64,000 bases of DNA from Neobacillus massiliamazoniensis (GTDB lineage: Bacteria; Bacillota; Bacilli; Bacillales; Cytobacillaceae): NCBI RefSeq assembly GCF_001048695.1, contig NZ_CVRB01000004.1, positions 682,001 to 746,000 of the forward strand, read 5' to 3'. Of the stretch, positions 8,385-16,878 are shown one piece after another. The translations under genes and the position numbers were made by a program. The notes beneath the pieces were generated by a model. The model was not told the origin of the DNA. It searched no databases and saw nothing but the letters and a program-made list of their open reading frames with translations. Each line of letters starts with the position of its first letter. Position 1 is the first letter of the stretch.

Positions 8385-9360
8385 ATGAGTGAACTTTAAG
8401 CTTTTTAAACTCTTCTGTTAACATCGGTACAACTTCAAACAGGTCACCGACGATTCCATAGTCAGCCACTTTAAAGATGTTCGCTTCTGGGTCCTTGTTG
8501 ATGGCCACAATCACTTTTGAGTTGGACATGCCGGCTAAGTGCTGAATCGCTCCGGAAATACCACAAGCAATATAAAGGTCCGGTGTTACAACCTTTCCGG
8601 TTTGACCGATTTGCACTGAATAATCACAGTAGTCAGCATCACAGGCACCGCGCGAAGCTCCAACTGCCCCGCCCAATACATCAGCTAATTCCTTTAGAGG
8701 CTTAAAGCCTTCAACGCTTTTCACACCGCGTCCGCCGGAAACAACTACTTTTGCTTCACTTAAGTCGACACCTTCTGTGGCTTTTCGTACTACTTCTTTG
8801 ATGATGGTGCGAAGGTCTTTAATTTCGACTGAAAGCGATGCGACCTCACCCGTTCTGCTTGCATCCTTTTCTAAAGGAGCAATATTGTTCGGACGAACGG
8901 TTGCAAAAATCAAACCGTCTGTGACAATTTTTCTTTCAAATGCTTTACCGGAATAAATAGGTCTTGTAAAGACGACATTGCCGCCTGCTACTTCAACAGC
9001 AGTTGCATCAGAAATCAAGCCTGAAGAAAGTTTGGCAGCAATTCTTGGTGAAATATCTTTTCCAAGTGCTGTATGTCCCAAAACCAAACCTTCTGGCTGC
9101 TCTTTTTCAATCACTGCTAATAATGCTTGGGCATAGCCATCCGATGTATATTGTTTTAATTTTTCATCTTCAACTACAACAACGCGGTCAGCGCCATATT
9201 GAATTAACATTGATCCTAAAGCGCTTACAGATTCACCAAGCAATACTCCAATAACTTCTCCACCTTCTGCAACTGTTTTTGCTGCAGCGACTGCTTCAAA
9301 AGAAACATTACGCAATGCTCCGTCACGAGCTTCTCCTAATACTAATACTTTTCTAGTCAT
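8383..9360 (-). CDS. etfA: Electron transfer flavoprotein alpha subunit
   Basis: This 325-residue partner of EtfB accepts electrons from acyl-CoA dehydrogenases. The C-terminal FAD-binding domain is recognisable (SGGRGVKS near residue 210, GQTGKVVTPDLYIACGISG near residues 250-270). It is the last gene of the lcfA/fadR/fadB/etfB/etfA cluster, 36 nt after etfB. FadR control through the upstream operator is expected. Confidence 0.95.
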   Translation of the reverse strand: MTRKVLVLGEARDGALRNVSFEAVAAAKTVAEGGEVIGVLLGESVSALGSMLIQYGADRVVVVEDEKLKQYTSDGYAQALLAVIEKEQPEGLVLGHTALGKDISPRIAAKLSSGLISDATAVEVAGGNVVFTRPIYSGKAFERKIVTDGLIFATVRPNNIAPLEKDASRTGEVASLSVEIKDLRTIIKEVVRKATEGVDLSEAKVVVSGGRGVKSVEGFKPLKELADVLGGAVGASRGACDADYCDYSVQIGQTGKVVTPDLYIACGISGAIQHLAGMSNSKVIVAINKDPEANIFKVADYGIVGDLFEVVPMLTEEFKKLKVHS

Positions 9361-9396
9361 TCCCCTTTACCTCCTGCACATTTTTGAAAAATAAGA

Positions 9397-10170
9397 TTAG
9401 ACTACTTTTGCTTCAGAATGAAGAAGTTGAACAAGTTCTTTTACTTGATCGCTCAATTCACCGGATAAAACCTTTCCAGCTTCTTTTTGAGCAGGCAAAT
9501 ATATTTCAATGGTTTTCGTTTTCGCTTCTACATCATCTTCTTCAAGGTCAAGATCATCCAACTCTAATTCATCAAGTGGTTTCTTCTTCGCTTTCATGAT
9601 GCCTGGTAAAGAAGGGTAACGCGGTTCATTTAAGCCTTGTTGGGCAGTTACTAGTAACGGAAGGCTCGTTTCAATTACTTCGGAATCCCCTTCCACGTCA
9701 CGAGTGACTGTTACCTTATTTCCGTCAATTTCAAGCTTTGTAATGGTTGTAACATAAGGGATGTTCAGCAATTCTGCCACGCGTGGACCAACCTGTCCAG
9801 AACCTCCATCAATCGCAACATTTCCACCTAAAATTAAATCCGCATCTTTATCCTTTAAATATTCAGCAAGGATTTTTGCTGTTGTAAATTGATCCCCAAA
9901 TTCCAAATCATCTTCCGTATTCACAAGGACAGCTTTATCGGCACCCATCGCAAGGGCTGTACGCAATTGTTTTTCTGCCTCCTCGTTTCCAACAGAAATA
10001 ACGGTTACTTCTCCGCCATTTGCGTCACGAACTTGAATAGCCTCTTCAATCGCATATTCATCATAAGGGTTGATGATGAATTCAGCACCATCCTCATTGA
10101 TTTTTCCACCGGAAATTGAAATCTTTTCTTCAGTATCAAAGGTTCTTTTCATTAACACGTAAATGTTCAT
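9397..10170 (-). CDS. etfB: Electron transfer flavoprotein beta subunit
   Basis: This 257-residue protein forms the EtfAB heterodimer that moves electrons from beta-oxidation to the quinone pool. The N-terminus (MNIYVLMKRTFDTEEKI) and the AMP-binding region with GGNVAIDGGSGQVGP (about residues 118-132) are typical. It lies downstream of the enoyl-CoA hydratase gene with a spacer of 116 nt and a GGAGG ribosome site. Confidence 0.95.
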   Translation of the reverse strand: MNIYVLMKRTFDTEEKISISGGKINEDGAEFIINPYDEYAIEEAIQVRDANGGEVTVISVGNEEAEKQLRTALAMGADKAVLVNTEDDLEFGDQFTTAKILAEYLKDKDADLILGGNVAIDGGSGQVGPRVAELLNIPYVTTITKLEIDGNKVTVTRDVEGDSEVIETSLPLLVTAQQGLNEPRYPSLPGIMKAKKKPLDELELDDLDLEEDDVEAKTKTIEIYLPAQKEAGKVLSGELSDQVKELVQLLHSEAKVV

Positions 10171-10286
10171 GGTTAGGGTTCCCTCCTAAGAGAATTCAAA
10201 CATTTTTTCAGTTCGAAAGATTGAGAAAATATTTTACAAAAAAATATAAAATAATGCTGTCAAAGCCGATCTCAGCTATGACATGC

Positions 10287-11060
10287 TTATTCACCTTTAA
10301 AATGAGGCTCTCTTTTTTCCATAAATGCTTGGATGCCTTCCTTGGCATCACTAGATCCAAAGACTTCTCCAAACAAAACAGCTTCCTTATTTTGTCCTTC
10401 GTAAAATTCTTTTGTTTTGGCATAATTCAGTAATTCGATAGCTGCCTTTATTGAAACGGGGCTTTTCTTGGTGATTTTTCCAGCCATCTCATACGCTTTT
10501 TCCAACACTTCATTTTCAGGATAAGCTTGATTTGCTAAGCCATATTGGACTGCCTCAACACCAGTGATAGGCAGAGAAGTGAAGAGCATTTCTGCAGCTT
10601 TTGCAACTCCAACATATTTCGGCAGGCGCTGCGTTCCAGCAAATCCTGGGATTAATCCAAGCTGGAGTTCAGGTAGACCTAGCTTCGCTGTTTCACTAAC
10701 AAGGCGAATGTGGCAAGCCATCGCAAGCTCAAGTCCGCCACCTAGGGCAGCACCATGAATAGCCGCGATAATCGGTTTTGGAAATTTTTCCATTCGATCA
10801 AATAGCTCTTGACCATACTTACCAAGCTTTGAAAAATCGTCTGATGAAGTTACGGTCGTAAATTCTTTAATATCCGCCCCAGCTGAGAAAAAGCGTCCTT
10901 CCCCATGAATAATAACTACTCTTATTTCACGGTTTGGTTCAATTTCATCAAGCGCTGCTGCAAGCTCTTTTAAAAGCCCTGATGAGAGAGCATTAGCAGG
11001 TTGACGTTGCAAAGTAATGGTGGCAATATTGTCTTGATAAGACCATTTTAAATACTCCAT
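10287..11060 (-). CDS. fadB: Enoyl-CoA hydratase (crotonase family)
   Basis: This 257-residue protein hydrates trans-2-enoyl-CoA in beta-oxidation. The oxyanion-hole segments SAGADIKEF (about residues 59-67) and HGAALGGGLELA are present. Both catalytic glutamates of true hydratases are in place (E111 in GGGLELA, E131 in LPELQLG). It follows fadR by 22 nt and is under the same FadR-controlled promoter. B. subtilis names this locus fadB; it is not the bifunctional E. coli FadB. Confidence 0.9.
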   Translation of the reverse strand: MEYLKWSYQDNIATITLQRQPANALSSGLLKELAAALDEIEPNREIRVVIIHGEGRFFSAGADIKEFTTVTSSDDFSKLGKYGQELFDRMEKFPKPIIAAIHGAALGGGLELAMACHIRLVSETAKLGLPELQLGLIPGFAGTQRLPKYVGVAKAAEMLFTSLPITGVEAVQYGLANQAYPENEVLEKAYEMAGKITKKSPVSIKAAIELLNYAKTKEFYEGQNKEAVLFGEVFGSSDAKEGIQAFMEKREPHFKGE

Positions 11061-11082
11061 TTAGATACCTCCTATCCTATAT

Positions 11083-11670
11083 TCACTCCACGTTTCCACA
11101 TCCATTAATTAGTAGACGCTGAACTGGAAGCGCAAGTGTGACTAAATCATACTTCTCCTCATTCATCACCCAAGTCGTTACGGTTTCATCAATCGTTCCA
11201 AAAATCATTTGTCTTGCAAGACGTACATCAAGGCTACTTGGGAATTCTCCCGTTCCGATGCCTTCAATAAGAATTTTATCTATCACCTGAAGATATCCTT
11301 TTAGAATATCATTGATTTTTAAACGTAATTCTTTATTGGATTGTCGTAATTCAAGCTGGGTGACGATTGCAAGGTGATGGTCCTCGGACAGCAATCTGAA
11401 ATGAGATTCTATCACTCTTAATAATTTCTCTACCGCCGTCCCATTTCCTGCAATTAATTCATTTAATTTTTCAATAAAGTTTCCCATTTTTTCTTCAAAG
11501 ACCGAGATAAGGATATCTTCTTTGTTTTTAAAATAAAGATAAATGGTTCCATCGGCAACACCAGCCTGCTTGGCAATTTTCGATACCTGAGCTTGGTGAT
11601 AACCATTTTCAGCAATGGCAATAACCGCTGCATCAATAATTTGCATATATTTTGGTTTATTTTTTTTCAA
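11083..11670 (-). CDS. fadR: TetR-family fatty-acid degradation repressor
   Basis: This 195-residue regulator has an N-terminal helix-turn-helix (about residues 24-45; SKIAKQAGVADGTIYLYFKNKEDIL) and a C-terminal ligand domain expected to bind long-chain acyl-CoA. It sits inside the operon it controls, as FadR (YsiA) does in B. subtilis. A near-perfect FadR operator lies between this gene and lcfA, so autoregulation is likely. Confidence 0.92.
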   Translation of the reverse strand: MKKNKPKYMQIIDAAVIAIAENGYHQAQVSKIAKQAGVADGTIYLYFKNKEDILISVFEEKMGNFIEKLNELIAGNGTAVEKLLRVIESHFRLLSEDHHLAIVTQLELRQSNKELRLKINDILKGYLQVIDKILIEGIGTGEFPSSLDVRLARQMIFGTIDETVTTWVMNEEKYDLVTLALPVQRLLINGCGNVE

Positions 11671-11734
11671 TTTCTATCCTTCCTTTTGAAGAAAACTGGT
11701 TAACTAAGTAATAGATCCTAAAAAACATAAAATA

Positions 11735-11752
11735 TGAATGAATAATCATTCA
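11735..11752. promoter_or_regulatory. FadR operator
   Basis: TGAATGAATAATCATTCA fits the B. subtilis FadR consensus TGAATGAMTANTCATTCA. The arms extend to an 8-bp ATGAATGA/TCATTCAT palindrome (11734-11753). It lies just after the predicted -10 of the fadR promoter, where bound FadR would block transcription of fadR-fadB-etfBA. Confidence 0.9.
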
Positions 11753-11758
11753 TATTTT

Positions 11759-11787
11759 ATAATAGTATATTCACATAATTCTGTCAA
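11759..11787 (-). promoter_or_regulatory. Sigma-A promoter of fadR-fadB-etfBA
   Basis: The minus strand shows a perfect TTGACA (11782-11787), a 17-nt spacer and TATTAT (11759-11764). The FadR operator starts 6 bp downstream. The promoter is internal to the cluster, between lcfA and fadR. Confidence 0.8.
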
Positions 11788-11869
11788 GAAACTGAATTTC
11801 ATTTTATTATACTTCAAAACCTTTATTTAGGACATGCCTTTTCTTGCAAAAAAAAATGATCATCTTCTG

Positions 11870-13573
11870 CTAAGCTTGCTTCTGATGGTCTTCCTCTAAT
11901 TTTTTCATTTCCTCTTCCACTAGGTTCCTTCTTAAAATTTTTCCAACCGCTGTTTTTGGAAGCTCCTTTCGAAATTCATATAGTCTTGGCGCTTTGTAGG
12001 CGGCTAAGTATTTTCTGGCAAACTGATTCAATTCCTCCTTTGTGACAGTAGAACCTTCTTTTAGGACAATATATGCCTTTACGGTTTCGCCCCGATATTG
12101 GTCTGGAACTCCTGCAACAACCACTTCCTTTACTTCAGGATGCTCATACAAAACCTCTTCAATTTCTCGCGGATAAATATTATAGCCCCCCGCAATGATC
12201 ATATCTTTCTTACGATCTACCACATAAAAATATCCGCGTTCATCCATATATCCAAGATCGCCTGTATAAAGCCACCCATCTTTCAAGGTTTCAGCCGTAT
12301 CTTCAGGACGATTCCAATAGCCTTTCATGATTTGCGGTCCTTTTATAACAATCTCGCCTATTTCCCCTGCTGGCATTGATTCACCTGTTTCAATAGAAAT
12401 GATTTTTGCATCTGTATCGGGGTATGGAACACCAATGCTGCCCTTCACTCTTTCAATGTCCCAAACAAAATTGGCATGGGTAACCGGTGATGCTTCTGAT
12501 AAACCGTAGCCCTCGACAAGTTTGCCACCTGTGACCTCTTCGAATTTTTGCTGCACTTCAACTGGCAGAGCAGCAGAACCGCTAATACAGGCCTTAATCG
12601 AAGATAAATTATACTTTTTCAAATCAGGATGGTTAAGCAGACCGATATAAATGGTTGGAGCACCGGGAAAAAGAGTAGGACGTTGTTTCTGAATCGTTTT
12701 TAATGTATTCAATGCATCGAATTTAGGCATTAAAATCATTTTACAAGCCATCTTAATGGATAAAATCATCACGCTAGTCATCCCATATACATGGAAAAAA
12801 GGTAAAATCCCAAGAATAGATTCTTCCCCAGGCTTGCATTTATATAGCCACGTCTGACTCATGGTCGTATTGGCTATTAAATTTTTATGGGTTAACATAA
12901 CGCCTTTCGGGGATCCCGTCGTTCCGCCTGTATATTGAAGTAAGGCAAGGTCTTCCTCAGGATTAATATCAAAGTTTATCAGTTTTTTCGGTTTCATTTT
13001 TATTATCTCCGAAAACAAATGGGTGTTTCCCTCATGCTGTACTTTGACGACAATCCCATATTGTTTTTTCTGGATGAATGGATAGGCTAAGTTTTTTGGA
13101 AATGGAAGGTAATCTTTGATAGCGGTTACAATAATATGCTGTAATTCTGTATGCGGCATTACATTAGAAACTCGTGGATATAGAATGTCAAGGGTGATAA
13201 TGGCTTTTGCTCCGGAATCTTTCATTTGGTACTCTAATTCTCGTTCCGTATACAATGGATTGGTTTGGACTACAATTCCTCCGGCCATCAAAATCCCAAA
13301 ATAACTGATGACCCCTTGAGGAGTATTTGGTAGCATAATGGCGATTCGATCACCTTTAGTAATACCAATCCCCTGCAAATAGCCTGCAAAACTTAAGGCT
13401 TCTTCATAAAGCTTTTTAAAGGTGATTTCTTTGCCCATAAAGTGAACCGCAATCTTTTCCGGATACTTTTCTTTTGCATCCACTAAATATTGCTGGACAA
13501 GCTCTCGAGAGTACTCAAGGGCTGCAGGGATTTCCTTTGGGTACACCTCAAGCCACTGTTTATGTTCAGACAT
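11870..13573 (-). CDS. lcfA: Long-chain acyl-CoA synthetase
   Basis: This 567-residue AMP-forming ligase activates fatty acids to acyl-CoA for beta-oxidation. The P-loop-like motif YTGGTTGSPKGVM lies near residues 215-227. VEGYGLSEASP and the C-terminal motif ending KTAVGKILRR with its catalytic lysine are also visible. It is the upstream gene of the fad cluster. The spacer to fadR holds the FadR operator, and an imperfect dyad lies in its own promoter region. Confidence 0.93.
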   Translation of the reverse strand: MSEHKQWLEVYPKEIPAALEYSRELVQQYLVDAKEKYPEKIAVHFMGKEITFKKLYEEALSFAGYLQGIGITKGDRIAIMLPNTPQGVISYFGILMAGGIVVQTNPLYTERELEYQMKDSGAKAIITLDILYPRVSNVMPHTELQHIIVTAIKDYLPFPKNLAYPFIQKKQYGIVVKVQHEGNTHLFSEIIKMKPKKLINFDINPEEDLALLQYTGGTTGSPKGVMLTHKNLIANTTMSQTWLYKCKPGEESILGILPFFHVYGMTSVMILSIKMACKMILMPKFDALNTLKTIQKQRPTLFPGAPTIYIGLLNHPDLKKYNLSSIKACISGSAALPVEVQQKFEEVTGGKLVEGYGLSEASPVTHANFVWDIERVKGSIGVPYPDTDAKIISIETGESMPAGEIGEIVIKGPQIMKGYWNRPEDTAETLKDGWLYTGDLGYMDERGYFYVVDRKKDMIIAGGYNIYPREIEEVLYEHPEVKEVVVAGVPDQYRGETVKAYIVLKEGSTVTKEELNQFARKYLAAYKAPRLYEFRKELPKTAVGKILRRNLVEEEMKKLEEDHQKQA

Positions 13574-13587
13574 TTTTCAACCTCCTT

Positions 13588-13645
13588 TTTGAATTGTTTA
13601 AAAATTCAAATTCCAATTTCATTATATTATAGTCTTGTTTTTTAA
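13588..13645 (-). promoter_or_regulatory. lcfA promoter and dyad
   Basis: On the minus strand TTGTTT, 17 nt and TATAAT (about 13621-13649) make a plausible sigma-A promoter. A dyad TTTGAATT/AATTCAAA (13588-13595 and 13603-13610) lies between it and the Shine-Dalgarno. It resembles but does not fit the FadR consensus (its arms lack the TGAATGA word). Confidence 0.45.
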
Positions 13646-13695
13646 ACAATGGAAAACCCGAAGGTGTAAGCATTGGTTTAATTCTTATACTTATA

Positions 13696-13938
13696 GGCTG
13701 TGTTAAACTTGCCTGTTGATTTCCACTCCAGGCGCTTCGCTTTCCGCTGGCGGTCCGGGGAGCCTCCTCGGCGCATAGCGCCTTCGGGGTCTCCCCTGCT
13801 CCGTACTCCCGCAGGACGTTGAGTCATCATCTTTGAATCAACACCGCACGAAGGAAATGCGTAAGCATTTTCGAGGATCGAGCGCCTTCCGCTCCAATCA
13901 ACATAGTTACAAAATCAACAATGACCTTTAACACAGCC
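13696..13938 (+). mobile_element. MITE-like element, full copy (family A)
   Basis: This 243-bp element begins GGCTGTGTTAAACTTG and ends with TTTAACACAGCC, a 12-bp terminal inverted repeat. It is flanked by a perfect 8-bp direct repeat TACTTATA (13688-13695 and 13939-13946). The inside is GC-rich with short palindromes and no ORF. Other copies are at 7643, 24870, 39785 and (inverted) 56698. It is a non-autonomous element; no transposase is in the window. Confidence 0.93.
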
Positions 13939-13946
13939 TACTTATA

Positions 13947-13981
13947 AAAAAAATCATCGCTGATCATTCAGCGATGATTTT
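13947..13981 (-). terminator. Terminator after yshE and the small ORF
   Basis: The minus strand shows AAAATCATCGCTGA, a short loop, TCAGCGATGATTTT and a T-run. It starts at the stop of the 28-codon ORF. Confidence 0.9.
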
Positions 13982-14068
13982 TCATTTAGCAAAAAACAAC
14001 ATATATCCTATACCAGTTAGTAAAAACAAAACGCATAATCCAATCAGCACTTTTGCTAATGTCTGCAA
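13982..14068 (-). CDS. Small single-span membrane protein (28 aa)
   Basis: A 28-codon ORF starts at TTG 13 nt after the yshE stop. GGGGAGAG (14074-14081) is spaced 5 nt before the start, and a strong terminator begins at the stop. The peptide (QTLAKVLIGLCVLFLLTGIG, then YMLFFAK) is one hydrophobic helix. A ribosome site, operon position and terminator all fit a real gene, but I do not recognise a family. Its function may relate to the membrane protein YshE encoded just upstream. Confidence 0.6.
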   Translation of the reverse strand: MQTLAKVLIGLCVLFLLTGIGYMLFFAK

Positions 14069-14081
14069 ATCGACTCTCCCC

Positions 14082-14489
14082 TTAAGAAATTCCTGCACCA
14101 ATGACATAAGATAATCCAATCGAGATAACCATCGAAATAAAACCGACAGCGCGATTATCATTTTGGATTTCATCGTCAATTTTGAACCTTGGTGTTAGAA
14201 ATTCATAAATAAAATATCCGGCCAATAACAGGACAAAACCAAAAATCCCCGACCAAATCAAGGAAAGTAAAGAATTGTGGTGTTCAATGGAAAAACGAAA
14301 AATATTTGAAATCCCAAATATCTTTCCGCCAGTTGCCATTGCCACGGCAATATTCCCTTTTTTGATTTCCTCCCAATTCTTATATTTTGTTACTGCCTCA
14401 AAGATAGCTAAAAACACGACCATGCATAAAATCACGACGCTGTAATAGGCAGCAATTATAACATACTCATTCTCCCAAAAATGTCGCAT
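14082..14489 (-). CDS. yshE: DUF350 membrane protein YshE
   Basis: This 135-residue protein has four hydrophobic segments (about residues 10-32, 46-62, 73-95 and 113-133) and matches the UPF0719/DUF350 family. Its function is unknown. It lies just downstream of mutS2, as in B. subtilis, with an 18-nt spacer, so the two are probably co-transcribed. A GGGGGAT ribosome site precedes the ATG. Confidence 0.85.
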   Translation of the reverse strand: MRHFWENEYVIIAAYYSVVILCMVVFLAIFEAVTKYKNWEEIKKGNIAVAMATGGKIFGISNIFRFSIEHHNSLLSLIWSGIFGFVLLLAGYFIYEFLTPRFKIDDEIQNDNRAVGFISMVISIGLSYVIGAGIS

Positions 14490-14506
14490 TCCGATATCCC
14501 CCGACT

Positions 14507-16864
14507 TTATTTAAATTCTACCACCGTTACACCCGATCCACCTTCTCCTGCTTCGCCAAAACGAATCTTCTTTACAGAGCGATGATTCCGTAAATATTCC
14601 TGAACTCCCTGTCTCAGGGCGCCAGTACCTTTTCCGTGGATTATCGATACTTGATGATAGCCTGATAACAGGGCATCATCAATGTATTTTTCCACCCTAA
14701 GAAGGGCATCTTCATACCTTTCTCCACGTAGGTCAAGCTCTAGCTTAACATTGGATTCCCTTCCTCTGACAATTGTCATCGGTTTGGTCTCCACTTGTTT
14801 TGGAGTACTAATATATTCCATATCTTTTTCTTTCACTTTCATTTTCAAAATGCCAATTTGAACTTGCCATTCTCCCGCTGATACTTTTTCAAGCAGGCTG
14901 CCATTTTGATTAAAGGTAAGAACCTTGACTTCGTCTCCTGGCTTAAAGGCATGCTTCTTATTCTTCTTATCCATCAGTCTTCCTGATTTCTTAACCTCCG
15001 GTACTGCCCCCTCAAGCCGTCTCTTCGCCTCAATTAATTCATGCTCCTTCACTTCAGCATGCTTTTCGATTCTCATCTTACGAAGGTCGCGAATCACTTT
15101 TTCTGCTTCGTCTTTTGCCTCGTCAATAAGGTCCTTTGCTTTTTCAGCAGCATTCTCATACATTTTGTCTTTTTGCTCGTAAAAAGCAATCATTTCCTTC
15201 TGCAAGTCTTGTTGGAGCTTTTCCGCCTGCTTTAAATATTCCCTTGCTTCCTGGTGTTCTATTTCTGCATGTCGTTTGCTTTCCTCTAGAGAGGCAATCA
15301 TCTTGTCGATTTGGTTTGCATCCTCGCTTACATGCGATCTTGCTGTTTGAATTACTCGTTCGTTTAACCCTAACCGTTTGGAAATTTCAAAGGCGTTACT
15401 ACGTCCCGGCACCCCTAATAAAAGCTTATAAGTAGGGCTTAGTGTCTCTACATCAAACTCGACGCTCGCATTCAAAACCCCTTCACGGTTATAGCCATAA
15501 GCCTTTAATTCAGGATAATGGGTCGTGGCAATGACTCTTGCCCCCCGTTTGTGGACTTCGTCTAAAATAGATATCGCCAGTGCTGCCCCTTCTTGAGGGT
15601 CCGTTCCTGCTCCCAGCTCATCAAACAGTACGAGGCTGTTAAAATCCACATTATTTAAAATATCCACAATGTTGACCATATGGGAAGAAAAGGTACTTAG
15701 GCTTTGTTCAATTGATTGTTCATCACCAATATCAGCATAAACTGAGTCAAAAACAGCCAGCTCAGAACCATCGAGAGCCGGAACTTGTAACCCTGCTTGC
15801 GCCATTAAGGAGCACAATCCGACCGTTTTTAAGGTAACCGTTTTCCCACCAGTATTGGGGCCGGTAATCACAATGGTTGTATAATCATTACCAAGTTTAA
15901 TGTCATTGGCAACGACTTCCTCAATCGGAATCAACGGGTGTCTTGCTTTGAAAAGAGAGATTCTCCCCTCATGATTCATGGTTGGCATGGATGCTTTAAT
16001 TTTTCGTCCATATCTTGCTTTTGCAAAAATAAAGTCTAAATTGGCTAATATAGAAACAATTATTTTTAATTCTGACTCATGCTCAGCAGTCTTAGCAGAA
16101 AGTTCTATTAAAATTCGCTCTATTTCAAGCTGCTCTTTAACACGGATATCTTGCAGCTGATTGTTTAATTGGACAATGGCCTGCGGTTCAATGAATAATG
16201 TCTGGCCCGAGGAGCTTTGATCATGAATAATCCCGCCGTAATGCCCTCTGTATTCCTGTTTCACCGGAATTACAAACCGTTCATTCCGAATCGTGACGAT
16301 GGGATCGGAAAGCATTTTTTGCGCGCTGGATGAGCGAATCATGCTCTCTAATTTTTCCCGGACCCTTGCTTCATTAGAACGGAGCTGACTCCTTAATGAG
16401 CGCAAGAGGTCACTTGCACCGTCTAGAACCTCTCCGCTTTCATCTATCGCATATTTAATCGCTTGCTCCAGATTTGTTAACGGAATGATTTGCTCCACTT
16501 GTTCCAATAGGATAGGAAGTTCTGTTCTCTCTGCTGCTAAGTCCTCAATAAAATGCTTAATTTGCCTGCTTGCACGGATGGTGCTCGAAATTTGTACTAA
16601 TTCATGCGGACTCAAGATCCCGCCAATCACTGACCGTTTTATATGGGCGCGAATATCATGTATTCCTGAGAGCGGAACATTTCCTTTTATTCGTAGAATT
16701 GTCGCGGCTTCATCTGTCTCTGCCTGCAGTCGTACAACTTCTTCAAAATCTGTGGAGGGGACTAGCTGACTTATTTTTTCTTTACCAAGTGATGAAGAGG
16801 CATGTTCTTGCAGCTGTTCCCTCACTTTAGTAAATTCTAAAACCTTTAAGGCTCTTTCTTGCAT
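14507..16864 (-). CDS. mutS2: Endonuclease/ATPase MutS2
   Basis: This 785-residue MutS paralogue acts on recombination intermediates or stalled ribosomes rather than mismatches. The Walker A motif GPNTGGKTVTLK lies near residues 333-344, a Walker B LVLFDELGAGTDP follows, then a long coiled coil (about 520-620). The C-terminus is a Smr nuclease domain (LDLRGERYEDA and IHGKGTGALR). It lacks the MutS mismatch-recognition domain, as expected. polX lies 14 nt upstream. Confidence 0.95.
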   Translation of the reverse strand: MQERALKVLEFTKVREQLQEHASSSLGKEKISQLVPSTDFEEVVRLQAETDEAATILRIKGNVPLSGIHDIRAHIKRSVIGGILSPHELVQISSTIRASRQIKHFIEDLAAERTELPILLEQVEQIIPLTNLEQAIKYAIDESGEVLDGASDLLRSLRSQLRSNEARVREKLESMIRSSSAQKMLSDPIVTIRNERFVIPVKQEYRGHYGGIIHDQSSSGQTLFIEPQAIVQLNNQLQDIRVKEQLEIERILIELSAKTAEHESELKIIVSILANLDFIFAKARYGRKIKASMPTMNHEGRISLFKARHPLIPIEEVVANDIKLGNDYTTIVITGPNTGGKTVTLKTVGLCSLMAQAGLQVPALDGSELAVFDSVYADIGDEQSIEQSLSTFSSHMVNIVDILNNVDFNSLVLFDELGAGTDPQEGAALAISILDEVHKRGARVIATTHYPELKAYGYNREGVLNASVEFDVETLSPTYKLLLGVPGRSNAFEISKRLGLNERVIQTARSHVSEDANQIDKMIASLEESKRHAEIEHQEAREYLKQAEKLQQDLQKEMIAFYEQKDKMYENAAEKAKDLIDEAKDEAEKVIRDLRKMRIEKHAEVKEHELIEAKRRLEGAVPEVKKSGRLMDKKNKKHAFKPGDEVKVLTFNQNGSLLEKVSAGEWQVQIGILKMKVKEKDMEYISTPKQVETKPMTIVRGRESNVKLELDLRGERYEDALLRVEKYIDDALLSGYHQVSIIHGKGTGALRQGVQEYLRNHRSVKKIRFGEAGEGGSGVTVVEFK

Positions 16865-16878
16865 GGAGTTATTCCTCC

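Noticed and set aside
13588..13610. Second FadR operator at the lcfA promoter
   Set aside because: The dyad is TTTGAATT/AATTCAAA with a 7-bp gap and lacks the TGAATGA arms.
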